The notes: generated by a model from the letters alone, not told the origin. A DNA stretch of 64,000 nt from Aselliscus stoliczkanus (GCA_033961575.1 CM066740.1:90317117-90381116); one strand, 5' to 3'. Shown: positions 49,150 through 60,900, counted from the first letter of the stretch. A program made the numbers and translations.

Positions 49150-49745
49150 TAACTCTCAGTAAGTGCTTACTACGTCCGAGGCAATGTTGTACGTGACTAA
49201 CGCAAATTAGCTTGTGTCAACGTCCCAACCTTATGAGCTAGCTGCCAGGTCTGGGGTTTTGCACCGCTAACAAGTTAGCCTGTTACTCTCTTCCCTAGAT
49301 GCTGGTAGAAGGCACGAGACCCCTGGATCAAAGACGAAGAATGTCATCACTCCCTGCACAGCAGGCAGTGCCAGCCTGAGGATGTCCCTGTCAGCTCCCT
49401 TCTGGCCAAGTCTCACTGGAGAGACACCAGGGGCTCAACTAAAAGCTTACACTCGCAGTGAGCTGCATTACAAGGAAGGCGCAGAGAGCATGGGGAACGC
49501 GCTGCTTTTATAAGAAGCAGTAAACAAGCCTGCCTCATTTTCAAGGCCGCTCACTGCACACACAACCCTGAGAAACGGCCCAGATAAGATGGGTAGGTCG
49601 GGGTGACTCCTCCCCCCCAACAGTACCTGCTATCATCAGCTCCATGTTACAGATGAGGAAGCAAGTCAAAGGTGAAGGCACTTGGTTCAAGGACAGCTGG
49701 ACGAGCCCGGACTCAAACACAGGCAGTCTGGCTCCAGACACTACA
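49150..49745 (-). mobile_element. MIR relic, split in two
   Basis: The left part (49150-49250: AAGTGCTTACTACGTCCGAG, CCAACCTTATGAGCTAGCTG) and right part (49615-49745: TGTTACAGATGAGGAAGCAA, CAGGCAGTCTGGCTCCAGAC) are consecutive MIR segments. About 360 bp of a different repeat-like sequence lie between. Confidence 0.6.
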
Positions 49746-50029
49746 CTAACCGCTACTGAGTGGAAGAGTGGGAAGAGTATGAGTTGAAGTCACAAAATTA
49801 AAGAAAACAAAATAATTACAGAACTGAAAACAAGAGGAACCACATGAAGCGGCAACAATAATTCTGAAAACCATGTGGTAATGTGGAGGACGGACTAGAG
49901 AAAACACAGAATCTAAGTAAGGCAGTGGAAGTGAAGAAAGAAAATTAATCAAGGAAGACAAATAACACACACAACAAATGTGCATAATGATTACTACTTC
50001 ACAAAGAAGAAAAACTAAATGGAAAAAAT

Positions 50030-51520
50030 AGTCAAAGGTTCTAGGGAAGAAAACATTCTTGAAACAAAGGAAAAATCAAACTGTGTGGATCAAAGCAGCT
50101 CAAGCAAAGCAGCAGACAAAATCCTCTGGATACCTGTCCTAGCCCTTCACGGAGGACGCCGAGAAAAGGTAAGGACCAACGGGGAAGAACTCCGACCCGA
50201 TCTAAGATCTAACGCACGGCCTACGTCAGGAGGACACAGCTGCCTCCGCCACTGAAGCCCCATGCAGCTTCCAGTGCTGTCGCCAGGAGTGAGCTCTGCC
50301 GATTATACTGGGATTCCACAGAGTAGGTCAGATAGACATGTGCTCTCAACTGGTCCCAGATGCTGTTTGACTGACACAGAGACAGGTCCTTCTTCTTGGA
50401 TTTAGATACGAAATCATGTGGCACCCAAGGCTGCAGGCAACCGTCTTCCATCAAAGGGAGCAGGCTACAGGGTGAAGGTGACTCAAGAAAAAAAGGCTGA
50501 GAGACGCAATGAACCCGGCACTTGGTGCCAACAGCGAGCCTGAGTGGAGCCCAATCAGAACCCATCCATCTGACCTCTGAACGTGACAGTATATGACCCA
50601 CTGGTTTCCTTCTTTCTCGGAATCCGACTTATTTTATTTTCAGTAACAATATTCTAGCAGACTGAATCTAATCATCATCAAGTTTCATACACTATCCAAG
50701 GGGGACAGTGAGCTATACATTCTATTCAAGTGCCCAGAAAACATTCACATAAACTAACCACATACTCGGAGTCTGAGTAATTTGGATCTGCCCAGGAAAA
50801 GGCAAGAGTCACAGGTGGCTCCAGAAGTCGACAGCCACAGCGTGGTGGCAGGAACCCCAAAGGGCTGGACATTAAGAGTAAGATGCCCCAGAAATAAAAC
50901 AATCCACACGGGGCAGCTGCACAGCTTTGCGTCACATGCTCAGAACACACAGCACAGCCATGACACTCAACTGAGGTGGTCTTGGGTAACCAGTGCCCCT
51001 AGGCACCTGCCAAAAAAAAAAAAAGAAAATGACAAACTACCTCTGGAGGGAAGCAATCATCAACATATTCCCACAAATAAACTGTGCCACATATTGTCGG
51101 GCACACAGGCACAAACCATCAGTTACACAAGGAAACAAAACAACATGAGCAAATGGGCAGAACCGACTGCAAGAGGGCTGCGGGACACTGGGTACTGGAA
51201 TAATCAACAAACCTTAACCGACAGTTTCAGGTAATAAAACCCAAGCACCGAAACTCTCAGCACAGAACCGGAAACTATAAAAGGTGACGCTGCAAATTTG
51301 AAAAAGAATACATTTTAAAATACAGGAAATGGGCGCAATTGATACATTTAACAGCAGATCGGACAAAGCTAGATGGGCATCAGTAAGGTGGGAGGCCTAT
51401 CTAGATCAGTCTAGAAAAAGGGACAGAGACGAAAGAGTAAAACAATACAAAAGAGAAGATAAATGGCAACAAACACAGTGACACAGTCAAGTGAGCATAT
51501 AAAGAGAACGAAGAATGGTG
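50030..51520 (+). mobile_element. Possible LINE-1 5' region
   Basis: The organisation (A-rich, GC-moderate, phrases such as ACTCGGAGTCTGAGTAATTT and ATATTCCCACAAATAAACTG) resembles old L1/HAL1 5' sequence. I cannot confirm it by eye, and it ends against MITE copy 2. Confidence 0.3.
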
Positions 51521-51531
51521 CAAACGCAATA

Positions 51532-51778
51532 CAGGGGTGCCAAAAAAATGTACACAAGTGAATACTTGGGTCAGCGCTGCCCAAGCAGCAGTTCACTGTA
51601 ATCGGAAGTGTCTGAACGCTGATGGGCACCATTCTGAGCACCTCTTGTCATTGCAGAAGTCAAATGTGACTTGTAGTCATCTTTTGTTATCAGTATATAT
51701 TGAGTATTCCAATTTTAATACAGTTTTCCTTTCTTAAAATATGTATACATTTTTTTTTTAGCTTTTTGGCACCCTCTG
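51532..51778. mobile_element. TA-flanked MITE, copy 2
   Basis: A 247-bp relative of the element at 47115, in the opposite orientation. The right arm holds TTTCTTAAAATATGTATACA and ends TTGGCACCCTCTG; the left arm starts CAGGGGTGCCAAAAAAATGT. Shared interior includes TATATTGAGTATT and AAGTCAAATGTGACTTGTAG versus the other copy's complement. The left TA is present; the right flank is TC. It keeps interior sequence that copy 1 has lost. Confidence 0.8.
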
Positions 51779-52287
51779 TCTTTGAATACATAACAGCTGA
51801 GAATTTTCCAAAACCAATGAAGACTTCAAGGAACCTCAAATTCCAAAATGTAAAACGTGTACAAAACCAACACTATAATAAAATTAGAAGTTAATAACAT
51901 AAACCAAGAGAAAATATCAACATACATACTTAGAAATTTTAAAAACTCTCTCAATTACCTCACAAGACAAAGAGATCAAACTACAATTGAAAACCCCTTA
52001 GAAAATAAGGATAATAAAAATAATATCCAAACGCAGGGAAAACACTAGAAATCATGTTAAGAGAAAATACACACCAGCCTTAAACTTTTTATCTTTGGTT
52101 TAGTAATTAATGAAAGTTAATGAATTAAACATTTATTCCTTAAGGTGGAAAGAACACCACAATAATTTATACAGCTAACATGATACAAAAAGATTGTAGA
52201 GTACAAGACAAACATACAAAAATAAATGATATTTTTATTTATTAGTAATGTGCAATTAGAAACCAGTTTTTAAAATTCATCATTTTA

Positions 52288-52391
52288 GCCGGCCGAGCGG
52301 CACAGTGGTTAAGCGCTGGCTTAAGAAGCCAGCGGCCCCGGTTCGGTCCCACATATGAGGGCCAGTAACACTGCCCTCAAAAAAAAAAAAA
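52288..52391 (+). mobile_element. Short tRNA-derived SINE
   Basis: Head GCCGGCCGAGCGGCACAGTG, end GCCCTC plus A tail. A 17-base duplication, TAAAATTCATCATTTTA, lies at both sides, the right copy after a few extra bases (TGTGCA). Inserted into LINE-1 sequence. Confidence 0.92.
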
Positions 52392-52568
52392 TGTGCATAA
52401 AATTCATCATTTTATAATAGCTCCCCAAGAAATAAAATAATTAGTATAACTCTGACAAAACATGATCAGTATCTGTATAACGAAAATTACCAAATACCAA
52501 TGAAGATATCAAAGAAGCCCCAAATGGAGAAGCATACCAGGTTGATGAGATAGAAAACTCAACAGAGT

Positions 52569-52724
52569 GGGGCCAGCCCAGTGGCTTAGTTGATTAAGAG
52601 CTCGCTCAAGAGTGCGAGCTGAGCTCTGGGCAATAGCCGTTCAATGCCCAGCCCGAGCTGAGCTGCTGCTAAGCTACCAACAGGTGGCAGGATGGCTCAG
52701 CGAAAGGAAAAAAAGAAAAAAAAA
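52569..52724 (+). mobile_element. tRNA-derived SINE, second type
   Basis: Head GGGGCCAGCCCAGTGGCTTA, GAGCTCGCTCAAGAGTGCGA, end GGCAGGATGGCTCAGC, A-rich tail; target duplication GAAAACTCAAC. It lies inside the same LINE-1 sequence as the SINE at 52288. Confidence 0.9.
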
Positions 52725-53687
52725 GAAAACTCAACATAGTGCAGATGTCAATTCTCCCCCAGTTGATGTACAGGTTTAACACAATTTCAATTAAAATCCC
52801 AGCAGGATTATTTGGCTGATTCTCAAATGTATATGAAAGGGCAAAGGAAAAACAATAGCTACAACAGTTCTGAAAAAGAATAAGATTGGTAGACTCATAC
52901 TTACATAAAAACTTGTTTCATAACTGTTTTGAATAGCCCAAAACTGGAAAGCAACAAAACGTCTTTCAACAAGTGAATGGTTAAACAAACTGTGGTACAT
53001 CTATCTATACAAATACCACTTGGCAATCAAAAAGAACAATCTGTACTGATACATACAACCTGGATGAATCTCATCGGTATGAAGCTAAATGAAAGTTAAA
53101 GCCAGTCTCAGAAGGTTACATATTGTATTTTATTTATTTGGAATTCTCAGAGACAAATTATAAAGAGGGAGAACAAATCAGCGGTTGCCAAGGACTAGGG
53201 AGGGAAAGATGTGGCTTTAAAGGGAGAGCACAAAGGACTTTCGGGGGTGATGGGAAAAGCAAAACAAGGCCCAACAAAAACTGCTTAGTCTGAAGGTGTC
53301 ACTTACCCTTGTGTTAATTACATCATGGAAGTAAGGGTTCTAACAAACGCTCGCTGCCTCTTTAGATTCTTGAGAATAGAACTGATGCACCAGGGATAAT
53401 CTGGGAAAAGTTACCTCCAGGTGGGACTTTGAAAAGTCCGTAGCTTTGGAGAAACTAACAAACCAAGTCAAAGTTCTAGTAAAAACTGTCAAGTTGAACA
53501 GAGAGTACAGTGCTAGTTACCAACGCCTGAGGAGTTGGGGAAATGGGCGAGGCTGGTCAAAGGGTACAGAGCTGCAGTTACTCAGGGTGAATAACTCTAC
53601 ACAGTGTAATGTACTGCCATGGTGGCTACAGTACTGCATACTGGAAGCTTGCTGAGTAGATTTCAGAATAAAAGAAAGCAGGAGAAA

Positions 53688-53799
53688 GGGCCGGCCAAGT
53701 GGCTCAGTTGGTTAAGAGCTCGCTCAAAAGTGTGAGCTGAGCTGCCGCTAAGCTGCCAACAGGTGGCAGGATGGCTCAGCTGAAAAAAAAAAAAAAAAA
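53688..53799 (+). mobile_element. tRNA-derived SINE, second type, internally shortened
   Basis: Head GGGCCGGCCAAGTGGCTCAG and GAGCTCGCTCAAAAGTGTGA, then directly GAGCTGCCGCTAAGCTGCCA: the B-box segment (GAGCAACAGCGGTTCGAG in other copies) is missing. Tail followed by GCAA repeats. Confidence 0.88.
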
Positions 53800-53819
53800 G
53801 CAAGCAAGCAAGCAGGAAA

Positions 53820-55610
53820 AGCTCTATTAATTGCAGACTTCACAGCAAGTAAACTTATTAGGGATAAAGAGGGGCATTACATAATAATAAAGCGGTCAAG
53901 TCTCCAAAAGCCAATCCTTAATACAGATGCGTCTAACAGTGTCTAAATACATGAGGCAAAAACCAATAGAACTCCAAGGACAGATATGAGTCTGCTATTA
54001 TCTAGTGTCGTTAACACCGTCTGTCAGAAATAGATCCCACAGGCAGAAAATCAGCAAGCACACAGCTGAACTCAACGCCACCATCAACCAACTGCATATA
54101 ATGGACAACTTCAGGCAACTTCAATGAACAACACGCGTTCTTCCCCAGCTCACATGGAACTGTCACCAACAGACCACAGCCTGAGCCAAATTTAAAATAA
54201 TAGAGATCATATAATGTCTGCTCTTAGACCACAATGGAATTAAACCAGAAGTCAGTAACAGAAAGATTAACTGGAAAACCCCAAAATATTTGGAGGTTAA
54301 ACAACACACTTCTAAATAACACAGGGATCAAAGAAGAAACTTCAAGATAAATTTTTAAATATTTTGAACTGAATAATAATGAAAATACAACTTACTAAAA
54401 TTTGTGGAATATGGTGAAACCAGAGCTTTGAGGGAAATTTACAGCATTGAATGTGTATGTTAGAAGAGAAAAAAGATCTAAATCAGCCAAGTTTCCACCC
54501 TAGGAAACTAGAAAAAGAAAAGCAAATTAAATCCAAAGTAAGCAAACAAAAAGAAATAAAAATTAGAGATGAAATCACTGGAAAACAGAAAAATCAATCA
54601 GACCAAAGACTGGTTGTTGGGGAGCGAGGGGGGGGGGATATCAATAAAATCAATAAACCTCTAGCCAAGTTAACTGAGAGAAAGAGACAGACACACACAT
54701 TACTAATATCAGAAATTAAGGCGGGGCTATCACCACAGATCCCATAGACATTAAAGGAATACTATAAACAATTCTATGCTCACAAATTTGATAACCTAGA
54801 TGAAATGGATCAATTCCTTGAAGGACACAATTTATAACACTCACAAGAAGAAACAATCTGAATAGGATTATATCTGTTAAAGAAATTGAATCAATAATTA
54901 ATAACCTTCCAAAACAGAAAGCACCAGACCCAGATGGGTTCACTGGTGAATTCCACCAAACAGAAAACAGAAGATCTTCTGGAAGACAGGAGCAGAGAGA
55001 TGCACTTCCTGACTCATTCTATGAGACCAGCAATACGAACAACGAAGACTTTACAAGGAAACAAAACAAAAAAACTACACACCAATATTCTGATGAACAC
55101 AGATGCAAAAATCCTCAACAAAATGTTAGCAAATCAAGGGCCGGCCGAGTGGCTCAGTGGGTTAAGAGCTCGCTCAGGAGTGCGAGCTGAGCTCTGAGCA
55201 ACAGCGGTTCGAGGCCAGCCCGAGCTGCCAGCAGGATGGCTCAGCAAAAAAAAAAAAAAAAAAAAAAAATTAGCAAATCAAATCCAACAATGAATACATG
55301 GAATTATACACCACAACCAAATGGGATTTATCCCAGGTATACAAGGCTGGTTCAACATCTGAAAATCAATTAATGTAATCCGCTGTATCAACTGGCTAAA
55401 AAAAGAAAAATCACAAGATCATATCCATAGTTGCAGAAAAACATTTGATAAACTCCAACACCCGTTCATAATGTTAAATAAACCTCTCAGTAAACTAGAA
55501 ATAAAGCAGAACTCCCTCAACTTGATAAAGAATTGGCACAAAAAGAAACCCACAGCCCACATCATATTTAATGGGGAGGAAGAAGGAAGGCTGTCCCCCT
55601 CTCGCCTCTC
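53820..55610 (+). mobile_element. LINE-1 ORF2 fragment (reverse transcriptase region)
   Basis: Recognisable ORF2 blocks in order: AGACCACAATGGAATTAAAC, ATTTACAGCATTGAATGTGT, GATGGGTTCACTGGTGAATT, GAATTATACACCACAACCAA and GGTTCAACATCTGAAAATCA, with stops between. Split by the SINE at 55138. Confidence 0.8.
55138..55269 (+). mobile_element. tRNA-derived SINE, second type
   Basis: Head GGGCCGGCCGAGTGGCTCAG, GAGCTCGCTCAGGAGTGCGA, B box CGGTTCGAGGCCAGC, tail of about 25 A. Target duplication TTAGCAAATCAA (55126-55137 and 55270-55281). Inserted in LINE-1 ORF2. Confidence 0.94.
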
Positions 55611-56106
55611 TTTTTAGCTTTAATAATTGTTCTTTATCCTTTTCTTCCCTGTTCTCCTTGCTCTGTGTTCAGTAAAAGAACCGGACAAAGGCCTTTTCAA
55701 GGACAAAGCACAGACTAACACACTCAGCTTTACTTGAGTAGAACAGGCGAGGAGAGAAATATACTTCTATGACACCTGCTCCTGTAATATGACCTTTCAG
55801 TAACCCATTTGCCTTGACGCCTCATAGGAGGCAGTGTGAGAAGACAATCTTATTTGTGGGGCTACTCCTCTCAGGTAAGAAAAAGTTCAACTTCAGGATT
55901 TTAGTTGTGTGGTGATGATGTTCCAAGAGCAGTAGTAGGTTACAAAGCAGAAATAAAAATACGCTTCAATCAGTGAGCTGATGCCTACTGTGGGCCTGGA
56001 AGTATTCTGGGCCCTGGGAATACATGAATCACGAACCAGACAAACCCCCGACTTCGAGAAGGTTCCGTCCTGGCGTGGAAGGCACACAGGAAACAAGTGT
56101 GTGTAC

Positions 56107-56345
56107 AGGCACACCTCGTTTTGTGGCACTTCACTGGATTATGCTTCACGGATGGTGCATTTATTTACAAACTGAAAGCAAACCTAGATGGTGTCGCCTA
56201 CTGCGGTAAGCATATGTGCCACGCTTTTATACGACCAGCAGCACACGAGTTTTGTTCACATCAACATCGCCACAAACCCATACGTGATACGTCGCCCCAC
56301 AACGTCGTGAGGGCTATGACATCACCAAGCGACAGGAACCGTTCA
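56107..56345 (+). mobile_element. Tigger1-like DNA transposon end
   Basis: Starts CAGGCACACCTCGTTTTGTG, preceded by TA, then TTCACTGGATTATGCTTCAC and a stretch similar to the 5' end of Tigger1. The 3' limit is uncertain. Confidence 0.6.
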
Positions 56346-56669
56346 GCTCCGTTATAATTTTATGGGACCACCATCACATATGCCGTCTGCCAGTGAACAA
56401 ACGTCATTATGTGGCACAAGACTGTATGTTTAGTCTGAACAATACATGATGTCGCGTCCTGAGGCGGGAACACTAGGAGAAGAGGCGTTTTCAGGATAAT
56501 AACAAATAGTTCCACAGAGGACACATTAAGTTTGAGATCCGCTTTTAGACACCTAAGAGGTGTTAAGAAGGAAGTTGAAGATAGAGGTTGTATTCAAAGC
56601 AAGAAAAGAGCTGGTAATGTAATTCCTACAGTCATCAGCACACAGGTAATATTTAAAACAACTAAACTT

Positions 56670-56800
56670 GGGCCGGCCGAGTGGCGCGGTAGTTAAGTGC
56701 TGGCTTGGGACGTCAGCGGCCCTGGTTGAGATCCCACATATAAGGGCCAGTAACACTGCCCTCTAAAAAAAAAATAAAAAAATAAAAAATAAATAAAATA
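56670..56800 (+). mobile_element. Short tRNA-derived SINE, first of a head-to-tail pair
   Basis: Head GGGCCGGCCGAGTGGCGCGG, a decayed B box (CTGGTTGAGATCCCAC), end GCCCTC and a long A/T tail that runs straight into a second SINE. Target duplication AAAACAACTAAACT is found before this copy and after the second copy. Confidence 0.9.
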
Positions 56801-56909
56801 GGGCAAGCTGAGTGGCGTGTTGGTTAACAGCTGGCTTCGGAAGCCAGCGGCCCCGGTTTGGGTCCCACATATGAGGGCCAGTGACACTGCCCTCAAAAAT
56901 AAATAAACA
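56801..56909 (+). mobile_element. Short tRNA-derived SINE, second of a head-to-tail pair
   Basis: Head GGGCAAGCTGAGTGGCGTGT, B box CGGTTTGGGTCCCAC, end GCCCTC, AAATAAA tail. It has no separate target duplication because it sits in the A-rich tail of the first copy. Confidence 0.9.
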
Positions 56910-57055
56910 AAACAACTAAACTGAGTGAAACCCACTAACGTATGAGAGGATGAGCACAAGAAAATAAAGAGAAACCAGGGAGGTAGCAAAAACCCAAGAG
57001 AATGTGGTGTCCTAAAAAATCAAGTTTAAAAAAATAAAAAAGTGTCACTCCGGAA

Positions 57056-57110
57056 AGTGGTCAGCTGCCTGAGATGACACTTAGTGGTCAGCTGCCTGAG
57101 GTGACGCTTA
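57056..57110. repeat. Imperfect 27-bp tandem duplication
   Basis: Two adjoining copies beginning AGTGGTCAGCTGCCTGAG, differing at two or three positions. Confidence 0.9.
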
Positions 57111-58107
57111 CTGGTTCAGGAGGACAGAGACCACAAGCTGGGTTTGGCCATCTGAGTTCCTGGGTGACGTCGACAAGAACATCTTCAGCAGAGCAGGAGG
57201 AAGAAAGCGTGGTTGAAGTAGTTTCATGAGAAAATGGTCAAAAATAAGGAACAACCATAAGTATAGGCAACTCTTTCAAGGATTTTTGCTAAAAAGATGA
57301 GCAAAGAAGCCACTGGGTCGCTGAAAGGGGATCTGATCAAAAGAAGCTGTTTGTGTTTAAGGGTGGTTCTGCGCCTGGTGAAGTGCGCGGAGGAAGCTCA
57401 GGGAAAACTGAAGGCCGGGCATCCACGAAGCCTCCAGGGTCCAGGGCGCAGCCCAGGGCAGAGCCTCCCGCAGGCGCATCTCGTCTCCTTTGACAGCAGG
57501 GGAGGTGGGATATATGGGCAGAGATGAAGGCAGGAAGATGTGATGGGGGAACGAGGGATTTCTCTCCTGAATGCTTCCAGTTTTCCTTTTTTCATTGAAG
57601 TAAATAAGCAAGACCACTGACTGAAGAATGAAAAATGGGAGGACGTGTTAGAAATTTGAAGACAAAAAATGGCGGTGAAAGAACCGTCACTGATAAAGGG
57701 AGAGAGAATTTCTAAGTAAAAGTAGAATGAGTGGAGGGCAGCAATCATGACCTGCTGGAGACCTGAGGTCATAAATTCAAAATGAAACCAGTGGGCAAGT
57801 TCGTTTGTCCCCAGCCATTTTCACCTGCTAAGATACGGAATTCGGGTGTCATTCTGAAAGCAAAGCAGCGGGACGATGGCAAAGGCGCTGAGGATGCAGG
57901 AGACCCAACCTCAGAGGAAGAGCCTGGCCCCGTGTTTAAATCCCAGCAGCTGCTAAAGCACTTTCAGTGAGAAACGGTCTCACACAAACATGACCTTTAT
58001 CTCTTCAACAACTTACTACTGTAAATCACTAGCTTTGTGTAAATTTTTGAAACTACTTTGTGCAACCTACTCTATCTACCTTTTGCAGATAGCACAACAC
58101 ACATTAG

Positions 58108-58236
58108 TTTTTGTTTTTTGTTTTTTTGTGTGTTTTTTTCTTGAGGGCAGTGTCACAGGCCCTCATATGTGGGACCCGAACCGGGACCGCTGGCTTCCCA
58201 AGCCAGCGCTTAACCACCGCGCCACTCGGCCGGCCC
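58108..58236 (-). mobile_element. Short tRNA-derived SINE
   Basis: Reverse copy: T/G-interrupted tail, GAGGGCAGTGTCACAGGCCC, head end CGCCACTCGGCCGGCCCC. Target duplication CACATTAGTTTTT. Sense relative to KMT2C. Confidence 0.92.
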
Positions 58237-58645
58237 CACATTAGTTTTTTTAAGACACCTACCAGTCCAGCAGACCAGAAAGGATTTGGTATGATTTAAC
58301 CCAGCATTTTACAATATTATTGGCTAACGAAGCTTATTTTTTTTCTTGCATACACTTAATAACACAATAAGCCTTAAACAAACACTAGATGGTTCATAAG
58401 CCAGAGATATACAATGAGTTGTCATATTAATGGCCTGCGATTACCGTTGATTTGAGTTTTAATTCGCTTTAATAAAACACGTCTCTACAGATACTAAATA
58501 ATTTCTTCTAAATCAGGCCTGTAGGGGAATAAAAGAGAGAACTCAGTTTTTCACTTTGTCATGACTTATCAAACCATTTCAGCAGATGGAAATTTCCTAA
58601 CTCAGTATATAGACAAATACTAATTGTGCAAATTACTGTGTACAA

Positions 58646-58754
58646 TTTTTTTTTTTTTTTGAGGGCGGTGTCACTGGCCCTCATATATGGGACCGAACCG
58701 GGGCCACTGGTGTCCCAAGTCAGCGCTTAACCCCCGCGCCACTTGGCCGGCCCC
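58646..58754 (-). mobile_element. Short tRNA-derived SINE next to the KMT2C exon 2 donor
   Basis: Reverse copy: T run, GAGGGCGGTGTCACTGGCCC, head end CGCCACTTGGCCGGCCCC. It is sense relative to KMT2C and begins about 30 bases after the exon 2 splice donor. No convincing target duplication was found; one may be hidden in the T-rich flank. Confidence 0.9.
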
Positions 58755-58784
58755 ATTTTTTATTTTTTTATTAAGTTTTGATAC

Positions 58785-58873
58785 CTGTTTCCACAATATT
58801 TTCTGTTTCTGTCGTCTCCAGCCCATCCATGCTGTCCTCATCTTCCACTGTAGTTTTCCCTCTACTTCGAGGC
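58785..58873 (-). CDS. KMT2C: KMT2C exon 2 (N-terminal acidic linker)
   Basis: The exon is 89 bases. The first base completes a Lys codon from exon 1, then the frame reads PRSRGKTTVEDEDSMDGLET followed by TETENIVET, and the last base G starts a Glu codon finished in exon 3. The acceptor is a pyrimidine-rich tract ending TTTGTAG; the donor is CAG|GTATCA. It matches the human stretch just after the N-terminal AT-hook, with Thr for Ala after GKT and Asn for Thr in TETE-N-IVE, by memory of the human protein. The segment is acidic, probably disordered, and has no domain of its own. A sense-oriented SINE ends the unique sequence only about 30 bases inside intron 2. Open frames over this exon in other frames are shadows. 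Confidence 0.96.
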
Positions 58874-60900
58874 CTACAAAGAAATAGAACATACAGTTAA
58901 ATGTTAAATTTTACAGCTAGAATTAAAGTCAATATAAAGCACAAGTCAAAGACACACAAAATAAAATAATGTGGGCATCTTTCCTAACATTTTAGGTTAA
59001 ATGATAATAACACACTTTACAGCCATTTTCCCCTTAAACCCAGGCGTGTCTCATCCCTGTCGGTGAGGACAAACCTAGGCTAACATGTTTGTGGCGTGTA
59101 ACTCTGCATTTCAGGCTTTGCCCCTCTGTGGGCTGACTTTCACATGAGTCCTTCTGTCTACAGTAGTAGTTTTGAGCACCTAATGGGGTCTTTTCAAAGT
59201 TCACATGCCAGGTTAAACCTCAATATCTAATGAAATTGAGGAGTGATGTCTATACATGTGTATTTTTAAGAAAATGATGCACACCCCTACAAACCACAAA
59301 ATATTAAGCACAATCCAACTATATCTACCTTACAAGTATAATAAAATTTCACTTATAAATACTTCAGTAAAGTAAAATAAACGTAAGAGTCATGGTAAAT
59401 CATGAGATTCTTTGACCCAATGCAATTCTTTAAAGAAAAAAAAACTAATGCTTTTACATTTTTTGAAGTCTCATAAATAACAGAATTGAGTCAAAACATT
59501 AAAAATACATAAAGAAAAAAACAAGACATTACATAAAAAAAAACTTAGAAATTGACAAAGCAGTATTCAGATAATTTCAGTGTTTTAAATTAGTCATTAC
59601 TTAAAAAGAAAAGATAACAAGCTCAGTACTTAGTTGAAAAACACTGAAAGAACAGGAAATAAAGATTATGAAAAAATAAGACAAAAGCTGTTTTAAACAG
59701 TAGGAAATCCATTTAAATCTTACTTTAAAAAGGATATTAATCAGTAAAAAAACAATAAACGTGGTAGAAGAATTTTTTAAAGTGATCCAAGTCCAAATGG
59801 TTTTATAACTAAATTACCACAAACTGTCAAAAAGTCATCTCTACCCACTCCCCCCAAAAAGTAAAAAGAAACACCTAAACCAAAACCTTAACAAATACAG
59901 CCAAAAATACATGGATGAAAAAAATCTAAATAAAATACTAGCAGATATAATCAGAATGCAGGTATGATTCAGTATCAGTAATTTGTCAGTATAAACACCG
60001 AAGAGCCCAAACAGTGTCATTTCTAATTCCATGAGGGAGAGTGGGGGAAGGAGGCAGACCGAAACAGGAGACGACAAGGAGACGATGAGAGAGAGCGACT
60101 GGAGTAGGGCATGCTACGGGTGATTTTATTGTTCATGGGAAAAGGGACAGAATAATAATTATCGTCAAAACTAGTAAGTCAAATAGTTATGTTTAAATTT
60201 AAAAGTAAACTTGAAAACAAAGAGGAAAGAAGGGATGAGAGAAATCTGATCAATCCAACAGCAGGTAGAAAAGGAGAGAAAAAAATACATGCTAAATAAA
60301 AAATAAAAGATAAAAAAACAAATATGAATTTTCATATTACATATAAAAATGGCTTAAACTTTGCTGTCCCTATTCAATGATAAAAAATTAATTCACCAGG
60401 ATCACACAATCAACAGAGTGTCACGGTACATAAGGCAAACGTTTCCAGAGCAAAAGGAGGCTGATAGAGTCAGAACCATCCTGGGAGCCGGGAACAGCCC
60501 GCCCTTACAATCTCATAGGTGCACCACTACAGGGAGCTGACAGCATTTTCAGCAAGCATTTGAACAACATATTTAACAAGTTCATTAGATGACTCCATCA
60601 ATCCCTGCCTTCACTAAACTATATTCTACTGAGAAAAATGCAGCTGTCACTCTTATGAACAAAAAAAACACACACACCATCAAGAAGATTCTAAGGAAAA
60701 AATAATGAAGGACTAGCTACCATTTTAAATAAGAGATTTATAAAGTAAACTTTATAAAACAAAATTGCATATGCGTAAGCAGACGCTTCAGTGGAGATCT
60801 GAAGTCGAGGAACAAAACCCCGCAGCCATCTGGGGGAAGACAGGGCTCTCAGGAGAAGGCACAGCGGGGGCGCGGTGAGTGCGGGCAGGAGGGGTACGTG

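Larger units (their letters stand above)
52130..53360 (+). mobile_element. LINE-1 ORF2 C-terminal part and 3' region
   Basis: ORF2-type sequence (ATTCTCCCCCAGTTGATGTA, TTTCAATTAAAATCCCAGCA) followed by 3' phrases (GAATGGTTAAACAAACTGTG, CAACCTGGATGAATCTCATC). Two SINEs interrupt it. No intact frame. Confidence 0.7.
40656..58784 (-). other. KMT2C: KMT2C intron 2 (18.1 kb)
   Basis: It holds ten short or second-type SINEs or more, one long SINE, a MaLR-like LTR relic, the 23-bp minisatellite, MIR relics, the two MITE copies, long LINE-1 stretches (about 52130-53360 and 53820-55610) and a Tigger-like end. Stretches with nothing I can name: 41050-41730, 41940-42680, 43700-44520, 44660-45280, 45650-46630, 46810-47110, 47330-48820, 55620-56100 and 56923-58100, apart from short simple runs and a local duplication near 57056. 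Confidence 0.85.
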
